A stretch of DNA of 64,000 nt from Mucidula mucida (GCA_015501055.1 JADNYV010000013.1:124001-188000); one strand, 5' to 3'; shown: positions 23,856-35,109, counted from the first letter of the stretch. The notes: generated by a model not told the origin, from the letters alone. Numbers and translations: made by a program.

Positions 23856-24060
23856 ATGACTGGCTTCTTTCTGTTACTCTCGATATTCGCATCACTTCTG
23901 AATCTCTACGCCTGGGGTATACCAGTGCGCACCAAGTTGTCGGGTAGGTTGACTTGTTGACTTCGTAGGCTTCAAAGCAAGCGCTTAACATCTTGGCAGA
24001 TTCGTAGCCATGGAAGTAAAGCACCGCCAATATGTCATGTCCTCCATGGCCGACCTCAAG
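23856..24060 (+). pseudogene. Truncated S1/P1 nuclease pseudogene
   Basis: The copy starts MTGFFLLLSIFASLLNLYAWG, clearly the same signal peptide and first mature Trp as the intact gene at 26779. Two extra bases just after the Trp-Gly codons shift the frame, so the GH motif with the zinc-binding His is lost. A recognisable second exon, GATTCGTAGCCATGGAAGTAA, follows near 24000; after it the match fades and the remaining exons are missing. The TATA box of the intact copy is also eroded here to AATTTATT. Confidence 0.85.
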
Positions 24061-24505
24061 CTTGTTAGTCTTGATTTTTGGCGAGGCTTATTATTACATC
24101 AAGACTATCATGACTGGCCTTGCGGACGACTGGCTCGCCGATCTCAACGACCTATCTGACGCACAAGACGAGCAAGAGCCTTTCAATCCATCCTATTCGC
24201 TGATGTACATTGCTTGTCGTGCCCCTCTCAATTCCAACAACCCGAGGACGCAGAATGGTTAAAATGCCGTCAGCACGGGGTCGTGTCCGCTCGACTTGAA
24301 CGGCCATCATCTTCCCTAGCGCCACAATAAACTAAGTGTTAGCAAAAGGATTTGATGCCCCGACACCTCTACTCCTACTTGAACTTCTTAAACCTCCATC
24401 AAACTGTATTGATCGTCTCACTCCAGAACCCCGCTGTCTTACTCTCAGCCTCTATATCCCACCAAAACTGATAAGCGAGCCTTAGCAAGTCCAATCAATA
24501 ATGGC
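24061..24505. other. Remnant DNA between the nuclease pseudogene and the membrane-gene copies
   Basis: In the right unit the corresponding place holds about 1.4 kb of nuclease exons. Here only about 440 bases remain, without recognisable nuclease motifs. The plus-strand frame 24032-24262 has no known domain. Around 24460 the match with the 3' end of the membrane-gene copy (CTCAGCCTCTAT) resumes. Confidence 0.5.
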
Positions 24506-25302
24506 ACCGGAGAGCCCAAGAGGAATCGTAACGCCAAGGTCTACGGATTGCATCAATAGGCTGACGATGCATATGTAGCTAGTCGCAACGCACATTCCGG
24601 TAGGATCAACCACGTCCAAAACGTCAACGGAGATGAATGTCCCGTATGAAAGCCATAATCATACGAGCTATGTAGAGCTGCGGTTTGTACCAGTATACTG
24701 GGGTCAAGCCACACATGCAGAAGTACATCCAAGCGATAAAGAGTTCGGCCAGAAAGTGGAGACGGGTCACTCAGACACCTCGCCCTAGAAGGTCCATTCG
24801 ACAACGCCAAACAAGGATGGCGCCGGCGAGCGCCAGAGGAATCGTCACGCATTTATTTAGACATTTCGTCGATCAGGTGCATCAGTAAATAGTTGCTTGG
24901 AAACGCACATTCAGGTAGGATCAACCACAGCCAAAACGTCCAATTCACAAGCGCCACGGCGATGTGTGCGCCGGCTTTAGTGTAGAAACAATAGTCCCGT
25001 GCGCTATATTCACCAATGACGTGATGATGCAAAAGGGTTGCCGCTTCGGTTGGCAATCATCTGGGGCCCCGCCCGCCCGCCCGCCTCGCAGCCTCCTGCA
25101 CAGTTTCAAAAGGCGTTTCGTAGTACCAGCGCAGGGCCCAGAGCACAAGAAGGTGTGATGTATGGACGGTGAGAACAATTTCTGGCGAATACAATCGCGG
25201 ATTGTACATGCGGAAGTCGTTGAGGAGGCACATGCCACTGCACGAACAGAAGATAAATTCTAAGGTCACCGCCATGATTAAGCGGGAACGGTAGGTCGAC
25301 AT
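24506..25302 (-). pseudogene. Decayed copy of a small multi-TM protein gene, with an extra duplicated 3' exon
   Basis: It reads leftwards from MSTYRSRLIMAVTLEF (25302). Conserved blocks with the copy at 28535-29169 are PRLYSPEIVLTVHTSHLLVL, ALRWYYETPFETVQ, RDYCFYTKAGAHIAVAL and NWTFWLWLILPE (about 24915). After the ETVQEAARRAGG block the frame closes with a stop, so the second half is read in another frame. The last exon region occurs twice: about 24800-24990 and again, more worn, at about 24510-24720. The family is unknown; four hydrophobic segments are suggested. It is probably non-functional, although an unseen intron could rescue it. Confidence 0.6.
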
Positions 25303-25756
25303 GGTGGTTCACTTTATGTCTCTGAACAGGTTCCGCAAAGCTCATCGCATCTTGTCCAATCATCTCTTCTGAACACAAACGTAGTTCGTACTCATTTGTT
25401 CATTGCATAAATGTTATATGCCCAGTTGCCATCGAACCAAGAAGAATCCACGCTCAGGCTGCGAAGGTATGTAAGTATCCTACTTGTTCATCCCGACGAC
25501 CCGAATGCTAACCTCGATAACGCCAACATCAAGAAACATCGACCGTCTTCATTTTGCCATCCACATAAGGAGCTATCTGGAAAGGGAATTCAACCTCGAG
25601 GAATGCGAAAGCGGGGGGGGGACAAGCTACTTTAAAATGTCAAATCTCCCGTCTCTTAGGGCTGGCTGGCATGTGAAGCCAGCCGGCCGGGCAGTCGTAT
25701 ACACATGCTCGCTCCAAGAATACGTCGAGGAGCGAGGATATCAAGGAACTTGGAAG
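25303..25756. other. Spacer between the two duplication units
   Basis: It holds short plus-strand frames (25411-25635, 25484-25798) without recognisable motifs and with no clear match to the segment after the right unit. A run of eight G lies near 25613-25620. Nothing else was seen. Confidence 0.4.
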
Positions 25757-26145
25757 GGAAGGAACTATGACGGCGACGGCAGAGCTGCGAGGAGTTGAAC
25801 TGAATGTTTTCGAAAAGATCTTTGCGGATTTTATCTAGACGAGGGGTGACGAAGTAGATACCGAATCAGCGTCTCTGAGCACGTATTCTTGAGGAGATGT
25901 CGGGTCCTGGATGTGAATTCGTTCTACACACTGTGCTTGTGCTCGCCCGATGACTTGGGCAAAGTTTGAGCTCCATTCGGCCGTTTTGACTTGCTGACAA
26001 TGGATTCTCTTGTCTTGGAAAGGGAAGATGGGACTTGGAGACGACAAGAAGAGCAATTATGCTGATTTCATAATTATAGTCAGGAAAGTGGCGATGAGAC
26101 GCGTCGTAATGACCTTCTCAAGCGCGTTTTGACTGTGGTCCAATT
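25757..26145 (-). pseudogene. Fragment of the UVRAG-like gene (right duplication unit)
   Basis: This matches the parent gene at about 22150-22580: shared blocks include GACGGCGACGG, GGGGTGACGAAGT, GGGTCCTGGATG and AGACGCGTCGTAATGACC. It covers only the Ser/Pro-rich region before the C2-like segment and has many indels, so it cannot code. The parent's 5' third (about 22600-23280) is missing between this fragment and the next matching block. Confidence 0.8.
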
Positions 26146-26713
26146 GACGTTGAGGTGGCTGCGAAGAACCGTCGCCTTGCATTAGAACTGAAGAGTATCA
26201 AATAACGGGAGCTACGGCATAGGCCAGATGGCGAGCAAGTTGGTCAGACACGGAGTACAACAAGGAGTACAAGGGCAAGCAGGTCGATGTCCCAATTCGG
26301 ACTGACAACGTCGGCCCGACGTCGTATTCCATTTTGGGTACATTCAACATACTCTTTACCACCATGCCACGCCTACTTGCTTCAAATTCTATGAATTATC
26401 TATGCTCGACGAACGTGAATCTTGTGCGGGAGCGGTCATCTATTATATCGAGGCATCAGCTCAATTTTTGTCCACTGAATACAACCTCATGGATTGCGAA
26501 TCGAAATCAAACTATGGCTCGACGACTTTCCGTTATTGGTTCAACTTTCTCTGAGACAGTCATTCTATTCTCGACTGACTGACAGGCGCGCATGGATGCA
26601 TTGCTGCTCTCACCTCGAGCACGTTGCTGATCCGGGTGTTTATGGGCCGTATCGTTTCCTCCACGCTTCGTCTGCCTGCCCCAGTAACATAGCTGTGCCT
26701 TAATGCTACGACA

Positions 26714-26722
26714 TATATATAA
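26714..26722 (+). promoter_or_regulatory. TATA box of the S1/P1 nuclease gene
   Basis: TATATATAA lies about 60 bases upstream of the ATG at 26779. The homologous site in the left duplication unit has become AATTTATT. Confidence 0.6.
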
Positions 26723-26778
26723 TGCTGCTACACGAGAAGCTCGCCCGAAACAGACAGTCCAACTCCACTCTAACGACG

Positions 26779-28358
26779 ATGGCTGGCTTCCTTCTGCTCC
26801 TTTTGATTTTCGCAGCTCTTCCCAATGTCTACGCCTGGGGTGCCAGTGGGCACCAAGCTGTTGGGTATGTTGATTTGTTGGCTTCGCACAGTTCCCAGCT
26901 AACCGTTTAGCGTCTTGACAGATTTGTAGCCATGGAAGTAAATCACGTCAAACTATCAACCGACCTTACGCCAATATGCGATATAGTTCTTGGCTCCCAA
27001 AGCTCTAGACTTCGTAACTGCTAACCTTGATCCTGGTGAGACCCTTGGCGAGGCAGCGACGGTATGCACCTGGCATTCGAGCCACGCATGTCCTGACTGC
27101 TGGTTCTTAGTGGGCGGACGAAATACGATCCCAGTCAGCCTTTTCTTGGTACAATTTGCATCGTAAGTTTTCAAAGTGCAACTTATACATTGAATACAAG
27201 GTCTTCCCCACTGCACTTCGTTGATGCTGAAGGTCAGCTACTCTCATGTCTTGTCTACCCTTCTGATCACCTTGAAGACAATCCCCCAACCGAATGCTCG
27301 CTCTCAGAAAGTCGGGACTGCGCGGATGGTCGATGCATTCGTACGCCGATCTTCATTTGACGTTTGGCTTCTTCTGATATGAATGCTAGTCACTGCAATC
27401 GCAAACTATACTTCTCAAGTAGTCGATGAAAACCTTTCGGCCGTCTTGACCAACGAGGCTCTCAAATTTATAGGTACGCAATTGCGGGTTCGTCACTGAT
27501 TGCCCTTCGAAGCCTGAATACCGCCATAGATCACGTACGCTCGCCTTCCATGGCCTCATATGTGTGTGCACTGACATGTAGCCTTAGTTCATCGGCGACA
27601 TCGGACAGCCTCTCCACGTGGAAGCATTCAAACTCGGTGGCAACGATGTCGCTGCGACATGCGATGGCAGAAGTACAAATTTACATGCAGTACGTCCCGT
27701 AACCCGACAACAACGGTTTCTTATTCACTCATCTTTCGTAGGTCTGGGGTAAATTCGCTGAAAACCTTTTGTGGATTGGTGTCATTGACAAGTGTCAGAC
27801 TCGGGGATCATCAACAAGCGGCTGGACGACGAGTTCGGTGGCTCAGTGTCTAACTGGGTGAATCTCCTCGTATCTCGAATTAAGGTGACATGAGTACCAC
27901 CTTTCCTCGGCCGGCTCTCATTATGCTAAATAGACCGGTATTTACCGAAGTGAAGCTGCTGAGTGGATTCAATGCTCGTCGACCACTCAGCCTGTGAAGA
28001 GGAGCCTAACGGAGGATATCAAGAACCACCTCGCATCTCGAGCAATCACGCCCCTCGAATGTCCACATATCTGGGGCGTTGAATCCAACGCACTCAACTG
28101 TGTATGTTGCTGTGCACCTGTTCGTCCGCATTATATACTCATTCGGCCCATAGGACTTCGTATTTTCGTTCGGCGACTTCAACGACCTGTGTACCTCCAG
28201 CTACTTCGACGACGCCATTCCTCTTGTGAGCTCAACCTCTTTTACTATTGTGCCCATATCTCATCATTGTATAGATTGACCTTCAAATTGCCAAGCAAGG
28301 TTTCCGCCTGGCTGCTTGGTTGAACGTACTATTCGATGGAGATACCAACCTTCCATGA
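26779..28358 (+). CDS. Secreted S1/P1-type zinc nuclease
   Basis: MAGFLLLLLIFAALPNVYA is a signal peptide; the mature protein starts with WGASGH, the Trp1 and His6 that bind the trinuclear zinc centre. Further blocks are FVAMEFLAPKALDF, ATWADEIRSQSAF, PLHFVDAEDNPP, then HFIGDIGQPLHVE and NLHAVWGKF, which carry the remaining His/Asp ligands (27595-27750). The C-terminal part has IDLQIAKQGFRLAAWLNVLF and stops at 28356-28358. About twelve exons are needed. The ATG at 26722 is in frame but would put 19 polar residues before the signal peptide, so 26779 is preferred. It degrades single-stranded DNA and RNA and 3'-nucleotides outside the cell for phosphate and nucleoside recovery. It is the surviving copy of a tandem duplication. 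Internal exons around 27750-28100 are placed by frame only. Confidence 0.88.
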
Positions 28359-28534
28359 ATGTTTTATTGCCAATTGGAATGTATCGATGTCCTCACGAGC
28401 CAAGGCACTTCACATTAAAGCTGGAGAGCTTGGCAGGGATCATGTCATTAAGATCTTCCTGGCGTCGACATCTGAACTTCCCAAGACTCTACACCGATTA
28501 TTAGACATCCAGTATGCTGGGAAATAGGTCATAC

Positions 28535-29169
28535 CAGTACCCCGCTGCCATATTCTCAGCCTCTATGTCCCACGCAAACTGATAAGCAGGCCTAAAAAGT
28601 CCATCCGATGAAGCCAAACACAAATGGCGCCGGCGAGCCCAAGTGGCATCGTAACACGTAGATCTGCTGATTGCGTCAATGCAATAATCACATAGCTTAA
28701 AGTTGGCAAGGCACGTTCAGGTAGGATCAACCACAGCCAAAATGTCCAATGTGCGAGCGCCACGGAGATGATAGTGCCGGCTTCAGTGTAAAAGGAATAA
28801 TCCCTGGAGCAATACTCGATGCTGCAAACGGGGTCCTGCTTCCGCTGCTTCGAACTGTCTAGGTTGAGAGTCATCTGGTGGCGCTCGGCCCAAGGCCCGC
28901 CAGCCAACCGCGCAGCCTCTCTTGCACACTTTCCAAAGGCGTTTCGTAGAGCCAGCGCAGGACGAGGATCACAAAAATGTGGAATGTGTGGAGGGTGAGG
29001 TAAGGCACTGGTGAGTACAGATGTGGATCCGGATTGAACAAGTGTTCTGCGTTTATCACGAGCGTGGATAAGTAAGCTGATCGAGTCTGCCTAGACTAGT
29101 GGATAAGCCCGTCGCGAAGATGAGATATGCGGTCCCAACGAGAATTAAGCGGAAACGGCACGTCGACAT
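28535..29169 (-). pseudogene. Second copy of the small multi-TM protein gene, probably frame-damaged
   Basis: The copy starts MSTCRFRLILVGTAYLIFATG (29169) and contains PVPYLTLHTFHIFVILVLRW, YETPLESVQ, RDYSFYTEAGTIISVALAHW, TFWLWLILPERALP and a last hydrophobic stretch VTMPLGLAGAICVW. Between ESVQ and EAARLAGG two extra bases shift the frame relative to the left copy. An early stop also follows the first TM segment, where about 57 bases, including a repeated CTTATCCAC, are inserted. Unless hidden introns restore it, this too is a pseudogene. The family and role are unknown. Confidence 0.55.
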
Positions 29170-29599
29170 GATGACGGTGGTTCAGAAAGCCACCGCCGCT
29201 TGAGCTTCTCAAACAGTGTCTAATACTCTCTGCCCTCCGTCAAGCCGTCCATAGGTCCAACCATCAGGAAACGACATACTAGAACTCAACTTTTTGAGGC
29301 GTGACATCTGTGGCGGTATCCTGGTATGCATGTGATACCAGGTGATTTCTTATGAGCTGCGATGCTTGGTATCCTGATATTCACACCACACCGAAGCATT
29401 GACTACCTCTCGAGTTATCGGCCTAGTATGATCTATGTACTTATCAACCTGGGCCGGGCCGTTGATCTGCCGGGAAAACTATCGCTTTGATTATCGCGCA
29501 TACTTACCAGTACCAGCACATGTCATCCGAAAGATAGTACCTGCACATGGCTGCGCTTCTCTTGGGAAAATCGTTCCGAGCTTTCAACAAACGACGGTC
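29170..29599. other. Upstream region of the PNGase A-like gene
   Basis: No gene seen. An imperfect direct repeat, GTATCCTGGTATGCATGTGATACC versus TTGGTATCCTGATATTC, lies at about 29315-29380. No clear TATA box was found before 29600. Confidence 0.4.
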
Positions 29600-31957
29600 A
29601 TGCGCAATCGGTTCCTTCTTGCTGCTGCCCTCTGCATTACCTATGGCGCGGCTCAAATGAGCTCTGCTGAATTGGACGTCCTCCTCAATGGATTAGCGAA
29701 TCGTCCCCAAGCTATCAATGTATTGGAGAAGAGAGTGCCCTTAATGACGGACGACCCCACCGTCGCGCCTCTCATCGACTTGCAGATATTCGCTCCTCCG
29801 GTCGTCCCTTCCGATGGTGATAGTTGCGAAGTTGTCCTCCTGACGCACACGTTCGGTGAGTTTCTTTCATGTCTTTAATATCTTTATACAAGACGCGTTT
29901 CTCAAGGTGTGGATTCGTACAACAATCCAGCTGTCGTACCGTATGTTCCGCCCACCGACGCCGCATGCGGAATTGTGGGCGAGTGGGCTGCAATCAGCTT
30001 GAATCTTTCCGTCTATTCGTGAGTTTTTCCAGCGCGATTCGTATACGCGGTTGTGCTAAGCCTTCTACAAGTATAGGCACTCAGTATGACCGGTTCGGTG
30101 TTAGTCAACGACGATTACACTCAAGTTATCCATTCCTGACGCGTCTTTTAGTCAATTTACCTGTCTCATGTAGAGAGTAAGTTCAGCACCTCATGCTAAC
30201 ACGTTGTTACTGAAGTTCGTGTCCTAAGTCTGGCGTACTTCTAGCGCAGAACCGACCAAGACGGGAACAATCTGGAATACGTCAGTTTCTCAAGTTCGAT
30301 GAATTATAGCAACTCCGAAGCGTTAAACATGTTTTCAGTATCAAAGATGTCACCCATTTCACGCCTCTCTTCGCAGAAGAAGGCGATTTTATGATGGATT
30401 TCACCAACATCATCTCGGACCAACTGTAAGCACGCTCACCATCGAAATTCGAACGACATCTCTTATGCACATGACAGCTTACTGGATGGCGCGTTTGACG
30501 GTAAAATTAGTCTCGAGGGATTGAACGCAGTAGACTGATGTAGGTTCAATCAGTTACAATTACTGCGACATTTTATGCGCCTACCAGAGACTTTCCGACG
30601 CCAAAAACATCGGACTTTATTCTTCCGCTGTCCAACCTCTCGCCAAACACCACCAACTTGTTCACGTTGGAAGATGACACAGGAGGAACGACCAATGTTT
30701 CGCTGCCTCCCAACACGACCGAGGCGTACATCGAGGTCTTCTGCTCTGGTAATTCTGCAGAAGAATTCTGGTATCTCAGTAAGCGCCCATTTCCGTACGT
30801 GCAATCAGCCGTTCATCGCTAAAGTCAGACACACCCGATGAATTCGTTGACTACTTCCCCGAGTCGACTGGCATCATCGGCAAAGGTCCGTTCCGCGAAG
30901 TTCAGGTCCTCGTTGACGGTCAACTCGCTGGCGTGGTATGGCCGTATGCCGTTATCTACACAGGTGGCATCACCCCATCCAACTGGCGTCCGTTGACGTC
31001 TTACGGCGCGTATGATGCACCCACATATTGGATTGATGCTACTCCGTTTCTTCCGATCCTCCTGGACAGCTCGAAGTCGCACAACGTTACTCTTCAGGTC
31101 CGCGGGCAAGGCACGAATCCGAGCATCAACTCGAATTGGTTCATATCCGGGAGCATTCGTGGTCGGCTCGGTGCATCTCCCACAACGGGCAGGATGATCG
31201 CTTACGATGCCGGCGATACGGGTTTGCAAACGACGGGCGGTGCGAGTGAAGATAATAAAACAGTGTGGACGAGCGTCACCGCAGAACGTCATGTGCATAT
31301 TGAGAGCGAGCTGCACACATCTGAGGGGAAAAGAGTTGTTTCATTTTCTCAGTCGTTAAGCTATAGCAACGAGGCAGCATATGCAGACCAGGGGTGGGTG
31401 CAGGTATGTCCGCAGTGTGGTACCCCGAGAATAATCCCAGTGACATATCGTCAAGTGGGGCAATCAGACGACCAGGGGAACCACTTCATCTAAGCACAAC
31501 AACCAAGAAGTTCTACGGGATGCATTTGAGTATCCTTTGAATGTTTTCTCGAACTATTCGCTCTATGAGATGCAGTTCGGTCAGTAATTCAAGAGTAATA
31601 CATCTGAATATTATCCACTGACCTTCGATAGGTGGCTATGGTTCAGACATCAAGCAAACACATGCCCGTGCAATCCAACTGCCTACGGGCCTCTACATGT
31701 CCATATATTCAGTGCAACATGCCAATGGCTGGATAGGAATGGATGACTGGCCTGGCCTACGCCACGCTATCAATGGAACTGGCGAGACGACGCAGACGTT
31801 TGCCTATACGGATAGTAGAGGAGCGACATATTTTCGGGACGCAGCTACCAAGAACGATGGTTGGGTTCACGATATCGTATGGGGAAGTCTTCGTGAATCT
31901 AACCCCCCAGTACCTGATAACCAGATTTATGGTCCCGAAGGTGGTCCAGGTTTTTGA
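29600..31957 (+). CDS. Secreted peptide-N-glycosidase A-like amidase (PNGase A family)
   Basis: MRNRFLLAAALCITYGAAQ is a signal peptide. Conserved blocks are PLIDLQIFAPPVVPSD and CEVVLLTHTFG (about 29775-29855), PPTDAACGIVGEWAAISLNL (about 29950), IWNTIKDVTHFTPLF, TATFYAPT, EAYIEVFCSGNSAEEFWYLN (about 30720-30780), GPFREVQVLVDGQLAGVVWPY, VIYTGGITPSNWRP and YDAPTYWIDATPFLP (30880-31060). Potential N-glycosylation sites include SPNTTNLF and LPPNTTEA. The enzyme family removes N-linked glycans from glycopeptides; in fungi it is secreted and thought to help glycoprotein turnover. The start is at 29600 because the frame upstream of the signal peptide is not protein-like. It ends at a stop after GPEGGPGF (31957). 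About ten exons. Confidence 0.88.
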
Positions 31958-32028
31958 CGGCGATGTCCTGTATACGTAGTTCGGAGAGAATGGAAAATCA
32001 ATGAATATTTCATTCAAAAATCACTGAT

Positions 32029-33080
32029 CTATCCAGCTGTAAGAGGGGGTGCAAACCTATCCAGCTTCTTCCGTAAAGGATGGTCGGGGCGAATGCCGAC
32101 AGTACGCAACACAACAGCGAGTTCGCCCGCAAGTTTATCTCGTTCATCCGCATCCCTTTCAGTCGACTCGAGCAGGTCTTTAACGGCTCTGGCCAGACGA
32201 CCTTTGGGGCCAGGAAGTCCCGAACCACTAGGGGACTTGGGAATCTTGTTCTTCACCTTTTTCCCCTTCGTCTTTGGAACGGCTAGTAGCGGATCAAGAA
32301 AATCGACTCTAAAGCGGCGATGGGCGAGAGAGAGGATGGGGACAATACGAGACACGTCGCTGGCCGCTTCAGCAAATGACTCTGCTTGGGTCATGAGCTG
32401 TGAAGAGCCAATATCAACGTAACCCCATTTCTTCAGCTCTTCAATCCGCTTCTCGCGGAATTTGTTGGAGAGTTTTTCCCGCGTGTCGTTGACGCTGGCC
32501 GTCTTGGCGACGTGCTCAAGAACGTCATTAATGGAGAGCCACCCTTTATCTTCGTCGACCGCGCGTTTTACGTAGTGCCGGTTAACGTAGTTCAAGAGAC
32601 GGTTAACGGACTGGGCGCCGGCAGAGAAGCGATTGAAACAAGGGATGATGTAGTGAACCAAATCAGAATCATCATGGGGAGCACCAAGCAGTAGCTCGCG
32701 CGCGGCGTCGGCGAAATATTTGTCTAGCTGTCCGTAGAGATCTGTCGCGGTGTTGGGACTCATTTCGGCGTCAGATTTTCTGATGCTGCCGGTGATAACT
32801 TCTGTCTGAGCAGTGATGCTAGATGAACAGTCAGAGCATTGCGTACGGGGTAAAATTACACTAACTAGTTATAACACGCCGAGTGTATGCCGGCGTAGTA
32901 TTCAACATCGATCGAAGGCGCTTTGGTGGCGTTATTGGAAGGCGATTTGACGAGATGATTCAAAGCCGGCTGCAGGTACCCCCAAAGAGAGGAAAGAGTT
33001 GCAGCAGGATTCGCGCTGCCAGTAGGGGGATTTGGAAGAGGAGGAATCGCCGGCTCCTTTCCTTTAGAACTTGAGGACAT
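32029..33080 (-). CDS. Cullin N-terminal domain protein lacking the cullin homology domain
   Basis: Exon 1 begins MSSSSKGKEPAIPPLPNPP (33080) and ends in EYYAGIHSACYNY. One 47-nt intron follows, then ITAQTEVITGS. The cullin-repeat signature includes YGQLDKYF and especially VNRLLNYVNRHYVKRAVDED (about 32600), which resembles the CxYLNRHWVKRExDEG block of cullins. LEHVAKTAS, FREKRIEELKKWGYVDIGS and a Lys-rich tail with TKGKKVKNKIPKSPSG follow. The protein is only about 320 residues, against roughly 750 in true cullins, and the stop at 32029 comes with no sign of the C-terminal RING-binding or neddylation region downstream. It might bind adaptor proteins without a RING partner; this is an inference. 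Confidence 0.75.
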
Positions 33081-33369
33081 GACCGTTTTCTTTCACGGAG
33101 CCTTCCGAAAGAAATGCGAACAAACACAAGGCCGATCACTTCGGCGTGACGGCTTAAAGTTAAAGGATTTGCGCGTAACGGTCAGTATAACGAGTACCTA
33201 TCATTTGGCTACCTAGGTCCTATTGAGAACACGAGATACCATATGCTCTGTACTCTTCTCGTGCCGCTCTTATGCATCCCTTTCCTTGTCATCGCCCGCT
33301 TGGACAACCCCAGGTTTCGTTTCGCATCATTGGCAATTCGTTATGATCCTAGCTTGACTCCCGCTCCCC

Positions 33370-34975
33370 ATGTTGAGTCTCAAGGAAAGCTTGAAGGACG
33401 TGTTGGGCCCCTCGCATCGAACGGATGGGGAGTATAAATTACCCAAGACCTCCTCCAGAGTTATCATCCTCACGACAAACCTACTCCTTCAGGTACGTAT
33501 GGACTGTCAAAATGAAAATAAATCACTTCATTCAGGTTGTAGATTTCATTCTTCATCATCGTCTCGTCATCCAACGAGTACGCGAAATCTCTCGGAGGCG
33601 ACTCGACATTTTCTGGAATCGTCATCGGCATACCCACTGTGTTCTCTGGGCTAGCTCTCATCCCATTGATGAAGTATGACAGAGGTAAGGACGATGCGTC
33701 AGCTTTGCAGGTCGTTCTGACACCTTTATCAAGGTCGTTATAAGCTCCCACTTCATATCAGCTGTGGGGCATCTATTGTTGGACATATCTTATATGCTTG
33801 CGCCTACAAGGCTCGGTTCCTTTATCTCATCCTGATCGGGCGTATAGTTAGTGGTTTGGCTTTTTCCATGTATGTATAACGTTCCGACCCAGCATTGCTT
33901 CGTTCTTAACGTTTGACAGGTGGATGTATTGCAAACGCTACTGCTCTGACGGTCGTATTGTGGGCATGAGGCAGCGAACTACCCTTGCTGGATGGCTAGT
34001 CCTTGGACAAGGTTTGAACACGCTTATTCCCATCCGCTCCCTTACTAACGAACGCTCTTAGGCCTCGGAATGAGTGCTGGGCCCTTTTTTGGCGGTCTCC
34101 TAACTAAAATCGGGTTCGCAAACGAAGTCTTCAATGGGTACACAAGTCCAGGCTGGATCATGGCCGTCGTATGGTGTGCATTCTGGATTTGCGTTTACAA
34201 TTGGTTTGAAGACGTCGAAGACGCGGCACCAATCACTGAGCTTACTTCACTCCCCGATTCCTCTTCCAATAATCTTCGCCCGGAACAAGTCTCTGCTGAA
34301 GAGTTCGATACTGAGGCTGCTAGACACACGACATCTCTTGCTCAATGGGGTGTTATTGTCTGCATGTGCTGGTTCGCTATGACTTGTTTTTTCATTCTGG
34401 GTAAGCTCCTTCACTGAATGGCTCTCAAAACGGTGCCTTACTTTCGGACAGGAGCCTGGGAGTCCAACATCCCAGTATTTGGCGCCAACGCGGATATCTT
34501 GAGATTTACACCCTTTGGAGCGGGGAACTTCATTGCTCTTGGTGGTATAACTACATTCCCCTTCCTACTTCTCAACCTCTTCCTAGCTCGTCGCATCCAA
34601 GACCGACACATTCTTCTTACCGGCTCATTCCTAGGCATGGTCGGGTTACTCGTGTTCATCTCCGTAGTTGCTTCCAGCCGTGTCACGTATGGGAGCATGT
34701 TCGCGTGCTGGTGGTTGATTGCCCTTGGGTTCAATCTCGCAAGCACGGTCACTGTGAGCTTGTTGAGTAAACAGCTACCCCAGGAATGGAACGGCCGGAC
34801 GTCTCTTGCGATCCAGTATAGTAACTACGCGGGTAGAGTTTCAGGTGCTATATGGGGTGGTAGTGGACTGGCAGTTGGCATGCTCAATTATGCTGGTGTG
34901 GAAATAGCTATCGCTGGTATCGGTGCTGCGTTGTTTACGATGTTCTGGACGAAACTGAAGACGAAGACCGGGTAG
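33370..34975 (+). CDS. Major facilitator transporter, MFSD8/CLN7-like
   Basis: MLSLKESLKDVLGPSH leads to RVIILTTNLLLQ. A GT-AG intron (33493 to about 33545) joins it to ISFFIIVSSSNEYAKSLGG and FSGIVIGIPTVFSGLALIPL (about 33550-33670). Next are FLYLILIGRIVSGLAFSMWM, then TLAGWLVLGQGLGMSAGPFFG (about 33990-34090), YTSPGWIMAVVWCAFWI, a cytoplasmic loop with acidic residues, and a C-terminal half with FIALGGITTFPFLLLNLFL, ILLTGSFLGMVGLLVFI and YAGRVSGAIWGGSGLAVGM. The usual twelve membrane segments are accounted for approximately. MFSD8-like members are lysosomal or vacuolar; the cargo is unknown here. The start is chosen because it is the only Met in the correct frame before the first TM. Confidence 0.8.
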
Positions 34976-35109
34976 CGATTTACTGAAAACCACGTTGATA
35001 TCGAATGATGGTGTGAGCCTCGAATGTGTACTACTACTAGTAGTACTACGGCTCCGGTCCGTCCTCGCGTCACGGACCTGTGACTCACGGGGCCTCTCAG
35101 TCTACTATC

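Larger units (their letters stand above)
22150..25302. repeat. Tandem segmental duplication, left unit
   Basis: This stretch matches 25757-29169 in the same order and orientation: the middle of the UVRAG-like gene, the DNA upstream of the nuclease, the nuclease 5' exon and the small membrane-protein gene. Matching blocks include ATGACCTTCTCAAG in the UVRAG part, GGCCAGATGGCGAGCAAG near 23375 and 26226, and GGTAGGATCAACCAC in the membrane gene. The left unit lacks most of the nuclease. The right unit lacks the 5' third of the UVRAG-like gene. Confidence 0.85.
25757..29169. repeat. Tandem segmental duplication, right unit
   Basis: It contains, in order, the UVRAG fragment, about 600 bases of duplicated upstream DNA, the intact S1/P1 nuclease and the second membrane-gene copy. 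The unit is about 3.4 kb, against 3.15 kb on the left. Divergence is substantial (many indels), so the event is old. Confidence 0.85.

Noticed and set aside
35025..35050. TACTACTAGTAGTA palindrome after the MFS gene as a terminator
   Set aside because: It is a 14-base simple-repeat palindrome; fungal polymerase II termination does not use such hairpins, and nothing else supports a function.
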